DNA of 64,000 nucleotides. Origin: Tabrizicola piscis. GTDB taxonomy: Bacteria > Pseudomonadota > Alphaproteobacteria > Rhodobacterales > Rhodobacteraceae. The stretch spans positions 496,001 to 560,000 of the forward strand of contig NZ_CP034328.1 of the NCBI RefSeq assembly GCF_003940805.1, written 5' to 3'. The position numbers and the translations under genes were made by a program. Positions 35,217 through 45,453 of the stretch are shown piece by piece (within the stretch, counting starts at the first letter, position 1; each line of letters opens with the position of its first letter). The notes under the pieces are model-generated. The model had not been told where the DNA came from, made no database searches, and saw only the letters and a list, made by a program, of their open reading frames with translations.

Positions 35217-35864
35217 ATGCCACACCCGGATTTCGCGCATGTCTCGACCTGGGTCTTTGACCTCGACAACACGCTTTACCCGCCGCACATGCGCCTGTTC
35301 GACCAGATCGAAGTCAGGATGACCGACTGGGTCATGCGCGCGCTTCAGGTCGACCGGGCGCGCGCTGACCATTTGCGGGCACATTACTGGCAGACCTATG
35401 GCACGACGCTGGCGGGCCTGATGGCCGAACACGGCGTCGATCCCGCCCCCTATCTGACAGATGTGCATAACATCGACTTTTCAGTCCTGTCCCCCGATCC
35501 TGCCTTGGCACAGGCGATCAGCGCCCTGCCCGGCCGCAAGATCGTCTATACCAATGGCTGCGCGCCCTATGCCGAAAAAGTCCTTTCTGCCCGTGGGTTG
35601 AGCGGAGTTTTTGACGCAATTTACGGGGTGGAGCATGCGCAATTTCACCCCAAGCCTGCCGCGCTGGCCTTCCAGACCGTCTTTGCCCAGGACGGCCTCA
35701 CCCCCAAAGCCGCCGCGATGTTCGAGGATGACAGCCGCAACCTTGCCGTGCCCCATGCGCTTGGCATGCGGACCGTGCATGTCGCCCCCGCCCCCGAACC
35801 TGCACCCCACATCCACCACCACACCGACGATCTGGCCAGCTTCCTTGAACGGCTTCTGGCGTGA
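35217..35864 (+). CDS. Pyrimidine 5'-nucleotidase, HAD family
   Basis: A 215-residue HAD phosphatase with the DxDxT motif in WVFDLDNTLYPP, motif II in KIVYTNGCAPYAEKV, and motifs III/IV in FHPKPAALAF and AAMFEDDSRNLAV. It corresponds to the SDT1/YjjG-like pyrimidine 5'-nucleotidase group that dephosphorylates UMP/CMP-type nucleotides. A histidine-rich stretch (HIHHHTDD) near the C-terminus is unremarkable in the family. Confidence 0.9.
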   Translation: MPHPDFAHVSTWVFDLDNTLYPPHMRLFDQIEVRMTDWVMRALQVDRARADHLRAHYWQTYGTTLAGLMAEHGVDPAPYLTDVHNIDFSVLSPDPALAQAISALPGRKIVYTNGCAPYAEKVLSARGLSGVFDAIYGVEHAQFHPKPAALAFQTVFAQDGLTPKAAAMFEDDSRNLAVPHALGMRTVHVAPAPEPAPHIHHHTDDLASFLERLLA

Positions 35865-35938
35865 CCAAGCGCCACAGCCCCTGATCTTTGGCAACCGCCG
35901 CCCTATCTTGCGCCAAAACGCGCTTGAAGGAGGCCGCC

Positions 35939-36190
35939 ATGATCGCCCAGACGACCACCCAACCCCGCCTGTCATCCCCGCTTGGCCGGGTCATGCGTGC
36001 CCTGCCCGTGGTCGGCCGCGTGATCCGCGATGTCGAACGTGAGGTGGATACGATCTACTACGTCTTCGTCATCCTGCTCACCGCCATGGTCCTTGCCGTG
36101 CAGACCTGGGGCTTGGCCGCGCTGGTGGTCACCGCCGTAGCCTTTGTGCCGGTGATGTTCAGCTTGCTGATCTGGATCACGCTCCCCTAA
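35939..36190 (+). CDS. Small inner-membrane protein
   Basis: An 83-residue protein with two hydrophobic segments (YYVFVILLTAMVLAVQTW and LAALVVTAVAFVPVMFSLL). GAAGGAGG lies six bases before the ATG, a strong start signal. No family recognised; it lies 74 bases downstream of the nucleotidase gene on the same strand. Confidence 0.7.
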   Translation: MIAQTTTQPRLSSPLGRVMRALPVVGRVIRDVEREVDTIYYVFVILLTAMVLAVQTWGLAALVVTAVAFVPVMFSLLIWITLP

Positions 36191-36268
36191 GGCGGCAGCA
36201 CTTGGGGCATTCTGCCCTATGGCCCGCCGGGTCCGCCTGGCCTAATGTCCGGCACCGGAGGCATAGAT

Positions 36269-37491
36269 ATGCGCGAAACGACAGACATCCTGATTTCCGG
36301 CGGCGGCGTTGCCGGGCTTGCCGCAGCCTGCGCCTTTGGCAGCGCCGGGTTCCGCGTGATCTGCGTCGACCCCACCCCCCGGTCACCGATGACACCGCCG
36401 AAGGGGCTGACTTGCGCACGACGGCCTTTCTGCAGCCGTCGGTTCCCGTGCTGGAAGCGGCGGGCCTCTGGTCCCGCCTCGCACCCCACGCCGCCCCTTT
36501 GCAAGTCATGCGCATCATCGACGCTGGGGGGATCGACCCAGTCGCCCGCCTGACCAAGGATTTCGACGCCGCCGACATCTCTGACGCGCCCTTTGGCTGG
36601 AACTTGCCCAATTGGCTCTTGCGGCGCGAGATGGTGGCGCGGCTCGCCGATCTGCCCAATGTCAGCTTCCGCCCCGGCATCGGCTTTGCCCGCATGCTGT
36701 CCCGCGAGGCTGAGGCGCTGGTCACCCTGACTGACGGCGCCCAGATTTCCGCGCGCCTTGTGATCGGGGCCGATGGCCGCACCTCCCCCGTGCGTGAGGC
36801 GTTGGGGATCGGTGCCCGCACCTTCCGCTATGGCCAGAAAGCGCTGGCCTTTGCCGTGGCGCATGACCTTCCCCACGCCAACGTCTCGACCGAGGTGCAC
36901 CGCACCGGTGGCCCCTTCACTCTGGTCCCCCTGCCCGACCGTAACGGTGCCCCGGCCTCCGCCGTGGTCTGGATGGACACCGGGCCCGAGGTTACACGGC
37001 TTGCATCCCTGCCCGTGCCGGAGTTCGAGACGGCAATGACCGCCCGCTCCTCCGGCATCCTCGGGCCGCTCCGCCTGCTGACACGCCGGTCGGTCTGGCC
37101 GATCATCAGCCAGATCGCCGACCGGATGTCAGGGCCGCGCGCTGTCCTTCTAGCAGAAGCCGCGCATGTCGTGCCACCCATCGGCGCGCAGGGCTTGAAC
37201 ATGAGCCTTGCTGACCTGCGCTGCCTTCTGGACCTTGCCGAAGCCCACCGCGATGATCCGGGCACGGTGGCGGTCACCGAAGCCTACCACCGCCGCCGCC
37301 ACTGGGAGGTGCAGCTGCGCGTGACCGGGATCGACCTGCTGAACCGCGCCTCGATGGTCAGCGCGCCCAGCTTGCGCGACCTGCGGGCCAAGGCGCTGGA
37401 CACGCTTTACAGCACGCGCCCCATCCGCCAGACGCTGATGCGCGCAGGCCTTGGGATGCGCCCGGTAGGTGCGGTCAAGGACAGCGCTTGA
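36269..37491 (+). pseudogene. UbiH/UbiF-type FAD hydroxylase, frameshifted
   Basis: The start at 36269 follows GGAGG by seven bases and encodes ILISGGGVAGLAAACAFGSA, the FAD-binding GxGxxG fold. At the C run 36375-36380 (six C) the frame breaks. Continuation to 37491 is in the next frame (VTDDTAEGADLRTTAFLQPS and onward), including VIGADGRTSPVRE and the conserved QGLNMSLAD near the end. One extra C (seven) would restore a normal protein of about 407 residues of the aromatic-ring monooxygenase family used in ubiquinone synthesis. Everything downstream is undamaged, so a recent mutation, slippage site or sequencing error is likely. Confidence 0.85.
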
Positions 37492-37553
37492 AGACCTTCA
37501 GCACGTTGTAGTCGGGCCGCGCTGCCATTGGTGGCCGCGCGGCCGCTGAAGTC

Positions 37554-38678
37554 CTAGAGAACCTTGCCCACAGCCCGCTGGAGCCGCGCGACCGTTCCCG
37601 GCACGTCGGCCAGCTTGTCCAGCCCGAAAAGCCCGATGCGGAAGGTGCGGAACTCCGCCCCCTCACCCACCTGCAAAGGCACGCCTGCCGCGATCTGCAG
37701 CCCTTCGGCGCGGAACTTTGCCCCGTTCTGTACATCGGCATCGGCGGTGTAGCTGACCACAACCCCCGGTGCCTGAAACCCCTCGGCGGCAACCGAAGGC
37801 ACGCCCTTGTCCGCCATCAAAGCCCGAACTGCACTACCCAGCGCCCATTGCGCGGATTTTGCAGCCTCGAACCCCATGGCCTTGGTCTCCAGCATCGCAT
37901 CACGAAAGCCGACGATGGCATCTGTCGGCATCGTCGCGTGATAGGCATGCCCACCGCCCTCATAGGCCGCCATGATGCTGCGCCATTTCTTCAGATCGAT
38001 GGCAAAGGAATTGCTGGTCGTCTCGGCCAACCGCGCCTCGGCCCGGGGGCTTAGCATCACAACGCCCGCCGATGGCGACGCTGACCACCCCTTCTGCGGC
38101 GCGGAAATCAGCACATCCACCCCGGTCGCTGCCATATCCACCCAGATGCAACCGCTGGCGATGCAATCCAGCACCATCATCGCGCCCACGTCATGCGCGG
38201 CCTCGGCGACCTTGGCGATATAGTCATCCGGCAGGATGATCCCGGCGCTGGTTTCCACATGCGGCGCGAACACCGCCTCTGGCCGCGTCTCATGGATCTT
38301 GGCCACCACCTCTTCCACTGGCGGCGGCGCAAAGGCCGCCTGCGCCCCGTTCCCGGTCTGCCGTGCCATGACCACGGTGGTTTCGTCGGTAAACCCGCCC
38401 GCCTCGAAAATCTGGCTCCACCGATAGCTGAACCAGCCATTGCGCACGATCAGTACCTTGCCCTGCCCGAACTGCCGCGCCACCGCCTCCATCGCATAGG
38501 TTCCGCCACCGGGAACAAGCGCCACCGCTGACCCTTTGTAGACATCCTTCAGCAGACCCGACACCTCACGCATCACGCCCTGAAACCGGGCCGACATGTG
38601 GTTCAGGCTGCGGTCCGTGAACACGACCGAGAATTCTTCCAGACCCTCCGGGTCGATATCGGCATGCAGTGCGGGCAT
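37554..38678 (-). CDS. Class V aminotransferase (alanine-glyoxylate-like)
   Basis: A 374-residue PLP enzyme. ALVPGGGTYAMEAVARQF binds the cofactor phosphate region, HVETSAGIILPDDY and VLDCIASGCIWVDMA follow, and the Schiff-base lysine is in SAPQKGWSASPSAGVV. It fits the alanine/serine-glyoxylate aminotransferase group. The ATG at 38678 has GAAGGAG six bases upstream; an in-frame TTG two codons earlier is unlikely. It lies downstream of the two Lrp genes on the same strand, and could be regulated by them. Confidence 0.88.
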   Translation of the reverse strand: MPALHADIDPEGLEEFSVVFTDRSLNHMSARFQGVMREVSGLLKDVYKGSAVALVPGGGTYAMEAVARQFGQGKVLIVRNGWFSYRWSQIFEAGGFTDETTVVMARQTGNGAQAAFAPPPVEEVVAKIHETRPEAVFAPHVETSAGIILPDDYIAKVAEAAHDVGAMMVLDCIASGCIWVDMAATGVDVLISAPQKGWSASPSAGVVMLSPRAEARLAETTSNSFAIDLKKWRSIMAAYEGGGHAYHATMPTDAIVGFRDAMLETKAMGFEAAKSAQWALGSAVRALMADKGVPSVAAEGFQAPGVVVSYTADADVQNGAKFRAEGLQIAAGVPLQVGEGAEFRTFRIGLFGLDKLADVPGTVARLQRAVGKVL

Positions 38679-38753
38679 CGGCAACTCCTTCTCAGTTCAG
38701 CGGTAACCTAGCCCATTTGCTCTTTTCACAAATACTCAAATGCGACATTGCCG

Positions 38754-39224
38754 CTATCCCAACGGCCCAGGACGGCGCTCTTCGGTCAAAAGCACGTTGG
38801 CCTCGACGTTGCCGATCCCCGGCAATGTCATGATCCGGCGGCGCAGCACGCGCTCAAAATCAGCGATGTCGCGCGCCACCACGCGCAGCCGGTAATCGAA
38901 CAGGCCCAGCACATGCTGCACCACCTGCACTTCGGGAATCGCCTGCACCGCGCGCTCGAAATCTTCCAGCGAAACCCGGCCCTTGGTGGCCAGCTTGACC
39001 CCCAGAAACACCGTCACCCCAAAGCCCAGCGCCGCCCGGTCCACTTCGACCCGCTGCCCGGCCAGCACGCCCGCCTCTTCCAGCCGCCGCACCCGGCGCC
39101 ACGCGGCCGGCTGTGATAGCCCAAGCCGCCGTCCCACCTCCCCCGCCGAAAGCGTGCCATCCCCTGCCAGTTCCCGCAGGATCGCCCGGTCGATGTCGTC
39201 AAGATCAATCAGGCCAGCGCTCAT
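38754..39224 (-). CDS. Lrp/AsnC family regulator (second of pair)
   Basis: A 156-residue regulator with helix-turn-helix (LDDIDRAILRELAGDGTL; LSQPAAWRRVRRLEEAGVL) and a C-terminal RAM ligand-binding domain (VQHVLGLFDYRLRVVARD). Its ATG overlaps the stop of the preceding Lrp gene as ATGA, so the two are co-translated. The longer frame upstream lies inside that gene. Confidence 0.9.
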   Translation of the reverse strand: MSAGLIDLDDIDRAILRELAGDGTLSAGEVGRRLGLSQPAAWRRVRRLEEAGVLAGQRVEVDRAALGFGVTVFLGVKLATKGRVSLEDFERAVQAIPEVQVVQHVLGLFDYRLRVVARDIADFERVLRRRIMTLPGIGNVEANVLLTEERRPGPLG

Positions 39225-39679
39225 AGCGGCAGCCCCCCCGACTCCTTGATCGTGGACACCAGCATCAGCGCCTCCACTTCCGCGATATGCGGCAGGGTCA
39301 GGATTCGGTCCCGGTAGATTCCGGTCCAATGGACCATGTCGCGCGCCAGCACGTTCAGCCGGACGTCCACTCGGCCAAGGAAAGTCTCGATCCCGATCAC
39401 CTCCGGCACCTCACGCGCGGCGGCGATGAATTCGTCAAAGGCGCGCGGGTTGGTCTTGTCCAGGGTAAAGCGCAAGCTGACTTCGACCTCATAGCCCAAG
39501 GCCCGCCAATCGATCACGGCCGTTTCCGACCGGATCACCCCCGCTCCCCGCAGCCGGTCCAGCCGCCGCCACAAGGTCGCCGGCGTGACCCCGGCACGGT
39601 CGGCCAGCGCCGCCCGGTCAAGCGCGGGCTCCGCAAGCCAGTGGCGCAGGATGCGGCGGTCCGTATCGTCAATTTGCAT
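39222..39679 (-). CDS. Lrp/AsnC family regulator (first of pair)
   Basis: A 152-residue regulator with an N-terminal winged helix (IDDTDRRILRHWLAEP; TPATLWRRLDRLRGAGVI) and a RAM domain (IGIETFLGRVDVRLNVLARD). The ATG at 39679 gives the usual N-terminus; an upstream in-frame ATG at 39700 adds seven residues. Divergent from ilvC; the palindrome at 39708-39732 lies in the 129-base gap. Lrp proteins form dimers and octamers, so the overlapping pair may work as a hetero-oligomer (inference). Confidence 0.9.
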
Positions 39680-39707
39680 GGATAATCCACATGATGCCAT
39701 TCAGACG

Positions 39708-39732
39708 CATGAGTTTTCGCAGAAAACTCGTG
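39708..39732. promoter_or_regulatory. Candidate Lrp operator between lrp pair and ilvC
   Basis: CATGAGTTTTC and GAAAACTCGTG are 11-base inverted arms with one mismatch around a GCA centre. The site sits 29 bases upstream of the lrp start and 76 bases upstream of ilvC. Its AT-rich arms and placement fit an Lrp-type operator. Binding is inferred. Confidence 0.55.
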
Positions 39733-39733
39733 A

Positions 39734-40831
<1,098 letters not shown>

Positions 40832-40846
40832 AACACACAAAACACA

Positions 40847-40868
40847 AAGGGGGGCCTCGGCCCCCCTT
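40847..40868. terminator. Bidirectional terminator hairpin
   Basis: AAGGGGGGCC and GGCCCCCCTT form a near-perfect stem with a TC loop between the convergent ilvC and the small membrane protein gene. The arms end in A and T runs, allowing use on either strand. Confidence 0.7.
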
Positions 40869-40879
40869 CTCCGTAAACT

Positions 40880-41134
40880 CTACCAGACGTCCCGACCGCC
40901 CAAATTCAAGTTGTCGCGACCGTGCGCGCTGCGCAGCACCTGCGTCCGGTACACCTGCTCGTCCAGCGGCAGCAGAAAGCCGACGCCGCCATACTTTCCA
41001 TCCTTCGCCAGACTGGAAATCGGCGCGTTCGGGTCGCGCATACGGTCCTTGGTGCGTTCCTTGTTGATCAGGGCAGCGGTCAGCACGATCAGCATCGTCA
41101 CCAGACTTAGCAGCGGAATAAGGCCTTCGAACAT
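40880..41134 (-). CDS. Small membrane-anchored protein
   Basis: An 84-residue protein with one N-terminal membrane segment (LIPLLSLVTMLIVLTAALI) and a polar tail (RTKDRMRDPNAPISSLAKDG; LLPLDEQVYRTQVLRSAHG). GAAAGGAACG precedes the ATG. No family recognised; convergent with ilvC. Confidence 0.7.
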   Translation of the reverse strand: MFEGLIPLLSLVTMLIVLTAALINKERTKDRMRDPNAPISSLAKDGKYGGVGFLLPLDEQVYRTQVLRSAHGRDNLNLGGRDVW

Positions 41135-41210
41135 GATCCGTTCCTTTCAGTTGTGTCACGAAAGCAACGCAGAACATGCATGCCAGGTTCCGCCAAAAGG
41201 TCAGCCGCAG

Positions 41211-42554
41211 TTAGACCGCAGCTTCGACCGCACTGACGATGTCGTCGACCACAGCGGCCAAAAGCGCCTCATCCTCGGATTCCGCCATCACGCGGATCAG
41301 GGGTTCGGTCCCGGATTTGCGGATCAGGATGCGGCCCTTGCCCAGAATCCGCGCCTCGTTTGCCGCGATCACCCGTTGCACCGAGTCTACGTCAAGCGGG
41401 CGGATACCTTCGGGAAAGCGGACGTTCTTCAGCAACTGCGGCACCGTGTCAAAGCTGCGGGTCAGAGTGCTGGCGGGCTGGCCGGTGCGGACCATCTCGG
41501 CCAGGAATTGCAGCCCGGCGATCAGCCCGTCGCCGGTCGTGGCATAGTCGGTCATCACGATATGGCCGGACTGTTCGCCCCCCAGGTTGAAGCCGCCCGC
41601 GCGCATCCGTTCGACGACATAGCGGTCGCCCACAGCCGTGCGCTCCAGCCGCAGGTCCCGCGCATTCAGAAAGCGTTCAAGCCCCAGGTTCGACATCACC
41701 GTCGCCACCAGCGCCCCACCCGTCAGCCGGCCTTCATCGGCCCAGCGGGCGGCAAGAAGGGCCATGATCTGGTCGCCATCGGCCACCCGGCCGGTTTCGT
41801 CAAGGATCATCACCCGGTCCGCGTCCCCATCCAGGCTGATCCCCACATGCGCGCCATGGGTCACCACCGCCTCGGCCGCGGTTTCGGGGTGGGTCGATCC
41901 ACAGCGGTCGTTGATGTTGGTGCCATTCGGGGCGACGCCCACCGGAATGACTTCAGCCCCCAACTCCCACAGCACTTCTGGCGCGGCGCGGTAGGCAGCC
42001 CCATTGGCGCAGTCGATCACGACCTTCAATCCATCCAGCCTAAGGCCGTTCGGAAAGCTGGTCTTGACGAATTCCTGATACCGGCCCCGGCCATCCTCAA
42101 TCCGCTTGGCGCGGCCGATGTTTTCGGGCTTGGCGGGGGTGATCTCCCCCTCGACCATCGCCTCGATCTCGGCCTCGGCGGCGTCGGAGAGCTTGAACCC
42201 GTCCGGACCGAAGAACTTAATCCCATTGTCCTGATGCGGGTTGTGGCTGGCCGAAATCATCACCCCAAGATCCGCCCGCATGCTGCGCGTCAGATACCCC
42301 ACCGCCGGCGTCGGCACCGGACCAAGCAGCAGCACGTTCATGCCGGTCGACGTAAGCCCCGCTGTCAGAGCGTTTTCCAGCATATAGCCGGAAAGCCGTG
42401 TGTCCTTGCCGATCACCACCCGGTGCGCAGAACTACCATCACGGCGAAAATAGCGCCCGGCTGCGGCCCCAAGCTTCAGCGCGAGGTCGGCAGTCATCGG
42501 CCACTGGTTTGCCCGCCCGCGCACGCCATCGGTGCCAAACAGCTTGCGGCTCAT
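41211..42554 (-). CDS. glmM: Phosphoglucosamine mutase
   Basis: A 447-residue enzyme converting glucosamine-6-phosphate to glucosamine-1-phosphate for UDP-GlcNAc synthesis. [11 protein letters not shown] starts the fold, the phosphoserine loop is [16 protein letters not shown], the metal site is [10 protein letters not shown] and the sugar/phosphate loop is [14 protein letters not shown]. The ATG overlaps the folP stop (ATGA). GGAGGGG lies upstream of this start, ruling out the longer frame to 42593. Confidence 0.96.
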   Translation of the reverse strand: MSRKLFGTDGVRGRANQWPMTADLALKLGAAAGRYFRRDGSSAHRVVIGKDTRLSGYMLENALTAGLTSTGMNVLLLGPVPTPAVGYLTRSMRADLGVMISASHNPHQDNGIKFFGPDGFKLSDAAEAEIEAMVEGEITPAKPENIGRAKRIEDGRGRYQEFVKTSFPNGLRLDGLKVVIDCANGAAYRAAPEVLWELGAEVIPVGVAPNGTNINDRCGSTHPETAAEAVVTHGAHVGISLDGDADRVMILDETGRVADGDQIMALLAARWADEGRLTGGALVATVMSNLGLERFLNARDLRLERTAVGDRYVVERMRAGGFNLGGEQSGHIVMTDYATTGDGLIAGLQFLAEMVRTGQPASTLTRSFDTVPQLLKNVRFPEGIRPLDVDSVQRVIAANEARILGKGRILIRKSGTEPLIRVMAESEDEALLAAVVDDIVSAVEAAV

Positions 42555-43570
42555 GCGGACCCCTCCTGATCGCCGGTGTTCAGCGCCTGCCACAGGCGCA
42601 AGGCCTGCCGCGTCTCCGCGGCATCATGCACCCGGGTGATCTGCGCCCCTTGGGCAAAGCCCGCCAGCGCCACGGCAAGTGACCCGGGCATCCGCGCCTC
42701 GGCGGATTCGGCACCGCCGATGCTACCGATGAACCGCTTGCGCGACGCGCCCAAGAGGATGGGGCAGCCCAGCCCGTGCAGCAGGGACAGGCCCCGGATC
42801 AAGGCAAGGTTATGCGCGGCGGTCTTGCCAAAGCCGATGCCGGGGTCAATCGCGATCTTTGCCGGATCAATCCCAAGCGCCGCAGCCGCCGCAATCCGGG
42901 CGGCCAGGGCGTCATAAACATCCAGGAGCACATTCCCATAGCGCGGGTCTTCCTGCATGGTCGCCGGCGTGCCTTGGGCATGCATCAGAACCAGCGGTGC
43001 GCGCGCCTTTGCCACCAAGGGACCCAGCGCCGGATCAAAGGACAAGCCCGACACATCGTTCACGAACGTCGCCCCGGCCCGCAGGGCCGCGCCCGCAACC
43101 ATTGCCTTGCGGGTATCAATCGAGATCGGGCCGCGCATCCCACCGCCGCGCAGGGCCTCGATCGCCGGCACAGTGCGGGCGATTTCTTCAGCCACCGGCA
43201 CCTCGGCCGCGCCAGGGCGGGTGCTTTCGCCGCCGATGTCGACGATTTCGGCGGACTTGGCGATCTGCCGCCCCCGCGCCAAGGCGGCAAGTGTCGAAGG
43301 GTACCGCCCCCCGTCAGAAAAGCTGTCAGGCGTAACGTTCAGAATGCCCATCAGGCGCGGCCGATCCAGTGTCAGCCCGGCAAAATCAGGGCGTGGCGCG
43401 GTCAGGCGGTGCAGCACATCGTCCGGACAGTCGAGCGCCGGAATGACCCGCGCCGGGGCGCTGCGCGACAGAACCTCGACCCGGTCGAACCAGCACCAGC
43501 CCCCGGCAAGGGTCAGGGCGCCTTCGGGCCGGGCGGCATCGGTCATGGCAATCGGTCTGAAATACTCCAT
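42551..43570 (-). CDS. folP: Dihydropteroate synthase
   Basis: A 339-residue folate enzyme joining p-aminobenzoate to dihydropterin pyrophosphate. Canonical motifs [33 protein letters not shown] and GASRKRFIG are intact. An N-terminal extension of about 85 residues ([12 protein letters not shown]) precedes the barrel, as in related Rhodobacteraceae. The ATG at 43570 gives MEYFRPIAM; 43546 is an alternative. Overlaps glmM by ATGA; folB lies upstream. Confidence 0.93.
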   Translation of the reverse strand: MEYFRPIAMTDAARPEGALTLAGGWCWFDRVEVLSRSAPARVIPALDCPDDVLHRLTAPRPDFAGLTLDRPRLMGILNVTPDSFSDGGRYPSTLAALARGRQIAKSAEIVDIGGESTRPGAAEVPVAEEIARTVPAIEALRGGGMRGPISIDTRKAMVAGAALRAGATFVNDVSGLSFDPALGPLVAKARAPLVLMHAQGTPATMQEDPRYGNVLLDVYDALAARIAAAAALGIDPAKIAIDPGIGFGKTAAHNLALIRGLSLLHGLGCPILLGASRKRFIGSIGGAESAEARMPGSLAVALAGFAQGAQITRVHDAAETRQALRLWQALNTGDQEGSA

Positions 43571-43616
43571 TGCCAAGGAATTGGCCGATGCCAAGGCACT
43601 TGGCAAGAGGGAAGGA

Positions 43617-44525
43617 TCAGGCCCTTTTCACGGGCACGCGGCTTCCTGCCGGAACCGTAACCTGCCCGTGAACGACCAAGGCCGTCGCCGACATCGCCTC
43701 GGCCAACCACAGGGCCAGTGTAACGGGCGCGGTGCCTTGCGGGCCGTCCACCGCATCCAGCACCAGTTTGGACGGCGCCCAGACCACAGTCTGACCGCGT
43801 TTCATCGCCCAGTCGATCTCCGTCCGCGTGGCGACAACCACACAACGCGGATCGCGCGCGGCAAGCGACCAGGCGTTCTGTTCCATCGCCAGCAGGTCGA
43901 TCCGGCGCTGGGTGGGCTTGTGCCCGGTCTGCGGACGCGGCAGGTCCGGCAGGCCCACAGTCAGGATCAGCGGCAAGCCTTGCGCCTGCAACGCATCCAG
44001 CCGGGCGGAAAGGTCGGGGGCTGCAATGGTGGCATTGTCAATAAAGACGACAAGGGGATGCACCGCCTCGTCCCCGTCAACGCCGCTGCGCTGAACCGGC
44101 CGTTCAGCCCGCGACCGCACGATTTCCACGCCAAGTGCGTAGGGACCAACATCCAGCTTTTCGATACGAATGAACACGCGCATGGCCGCGGGTTCCGCCA
44201 GAATACGCTCGGCCACCCGTTCGGCCAGCGTTTCCAGCAGGTTAAGCCGCTCTGCCGCCAGTTCGGCGGCGATGGATTCGGTGATGCGGTCATAGGACAG
44301 GATCCGGTCGACATCATCCGCCAGCGGCTCGGCCACGGGCCGCACTTCGACCACCACGTTGAAACGCAGCCGCTGCTTGTGGCCGCGTTCCTGCTGGAAC
44401 GCGCCGATATCCGCCTCGACCAGATGATCGCGCAGGGAAATCCGGTCACGCGGGTTGCCAGAGCCCGAGGCTTCGGCCCGCGCCTCAGGATGGGCGAAGG
44501 CAAGTTCGGTATCGGTCGTGGTCAT
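43617..44525 (-). CDS. folB: Dihydroneopterin aldolase with C-terminal extension
   Basis: A 302-residue protein, over twice the usual FolB length (about 120). Residues 28-138 form the aldolase domain (ISLRDHLVEADIGAFQQERG; LSYDRITESIAAEL; LLETLAERVAERIL). Residues 150-302 form a second alpha/beta region (HPLVVFIDNATIAAPDL; RCVVVATRTEIDWAMKRGQT) of unknown role. The first residue of the catalytic glutamate region is kept. It heads the folB-folP-glmM cluster on the minus strand. Confidence 0.88.
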   Translation of the reverse strand: MTTTDTELAFAHPEARAEASGSGNPRDRISLRDHLVEADIGAFQQERGHKQRLRFNVVVEVRPVAEPLADDVDRILSYDRITESIAAELAAERLNLLETLAERVAERILAEPAAMRVFIRIEKLDVGPYALGVEIVRSRAERPVQRSGVDGDEAVHPLVVFIDNATIAAPDLSARLDALQAQGLPLILTVGLPDLPRPQTGHKPTQRRIDLLAMEQNAWSLAARDPRCVVVATRTEIDWAMKRGQTVVWAPSKLVLDAVDGPQGTAPVTLALWLAEAMSATALVVHGQVTVPAGSRVPVKRA

Positions 44526-44628
44526 GGTGGCCCCTTCGTGCGGTTGGGCGCGCGGTTGGGCTGCTCATAGCACGCCCTGTGGGACAGCCTCCAGCGCAGG
44601 CGGCATGCCTTGCGCCTCTGGCGACACC

Positions 44629-45264
44629 TTAACCCGGGTGACGGTAGAAGACATGCGCTCCGATCGACGCGGTCTGCGGGAACCGCTTGGACCAGCCGGG
44701 CCGCACAGCGCGGGTGTGGAAATGGGTCGCGCCATCAGTAAGCAGGCGCGGCGCCCCGTCAATCATCGCACGGGCGATGCGCCCGGCAAGGTCGGCCGCC
44801 GTCTTTTCGCGCATCCGGTCAGCGCGACCGTCGCAGACATAGGAAAACTGGCAGCCTCCGCCACCGCGCTGCTTGACCACGCCGCAGATGCTGCGCGGGT
44901 AAAGCGGGCTGTCGACACGGTTCAGGATCACCTCGGCCACGGCAATCTGGCCCTCCAGGCTTTCGCCGCGGGATTCAAAATACAGCGCTTCGGTCAGGCA
45001 CTGCCATTCGGCGTCACCTTCCGGTGCAGGCTGGGACATAAGCCAGACCTCGGTCAGACCATCGGCTGGGGGGGTACCGACCATCGCGTCGGGCGACAGG
45101 TTGGGTGTGGGCAGCGTCTCAAATGGGACCACGATGGAGGGGGCCGAGGACGACGCATACACAGCGCGTGCAACATCGGCACGGTGGGTCGGGCCGACAT
45201 CAGCCGTCGCCGCCCCCGCAACAAGAATAAGCGCCAAACTGCGCGCTACCATTCCAACATTCAT
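44629..45264 (-). CDS. SleB-type cell wall hydrolase
   Basis: A 211-residue exported protein. A short signal peptide (LALILVAGAATADV) leads to a linker and a Hydrolase_2 (SleB) domain: LTEALYFESRGESLEGQIA with catalytic glutamate, AEVILNRVDSPLYPRSICG, CQFSYVCDG and ATHFHTRAVRPGW. The family comprises lytic transglycosylases or amidases acting on peptidoglycan. A 189-base AT-richer gap separates it from the dikinase gene. Confidence 0.88.
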   Translation of the reverse strand: MNVGMVARSLALILVAGAATADVGPTHRADVARAVYASSSAPSIVVPFETLPTPNLSPDAMVGTPPADGLTEVWLMSQPAPEGDAEWQCLTEALYFESRGESLEGQIAVAEVILNRVDSPLYPRSICGVVKQRGGGGCQFSYVCDGRADRMREKTAADLAGRIARAMIDGAPRLLTDGATHFHTRAVRPGWSKRFPQTASIGAHVFYRHPG

Positions 45265-45453
45265 GTGACAGTTCCGTTATTGTTTCCGAAACAGCAGGAA
45301 ACGACCCGCCGTGCAAGCTGGCGGGGAGGTAGTCAAAAGGTCTGGACGGGTCCACCGCTGTGGCAAAATTGGCACAGTTTTGACGGTGATTTCGGCAAGA
45401 ACCTGCCGACAAAGTTAATACTTCACCTTAAGGAAAGCCCTCAAGTAGCTGTT

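Noticed and set aside
40911..42569. A 552-codon plus-strand frame opposite glmM
   Set aside because: Shadow frame caused by GC-biased codons; glmM on the other strand is complete and canonical.
42957..44570. A 537-codon plus-strand frame opposite folP and folB
   Set aside because: Crosses two real genes and their gap, with Arg/Pro-rich content typical of antisense frames.
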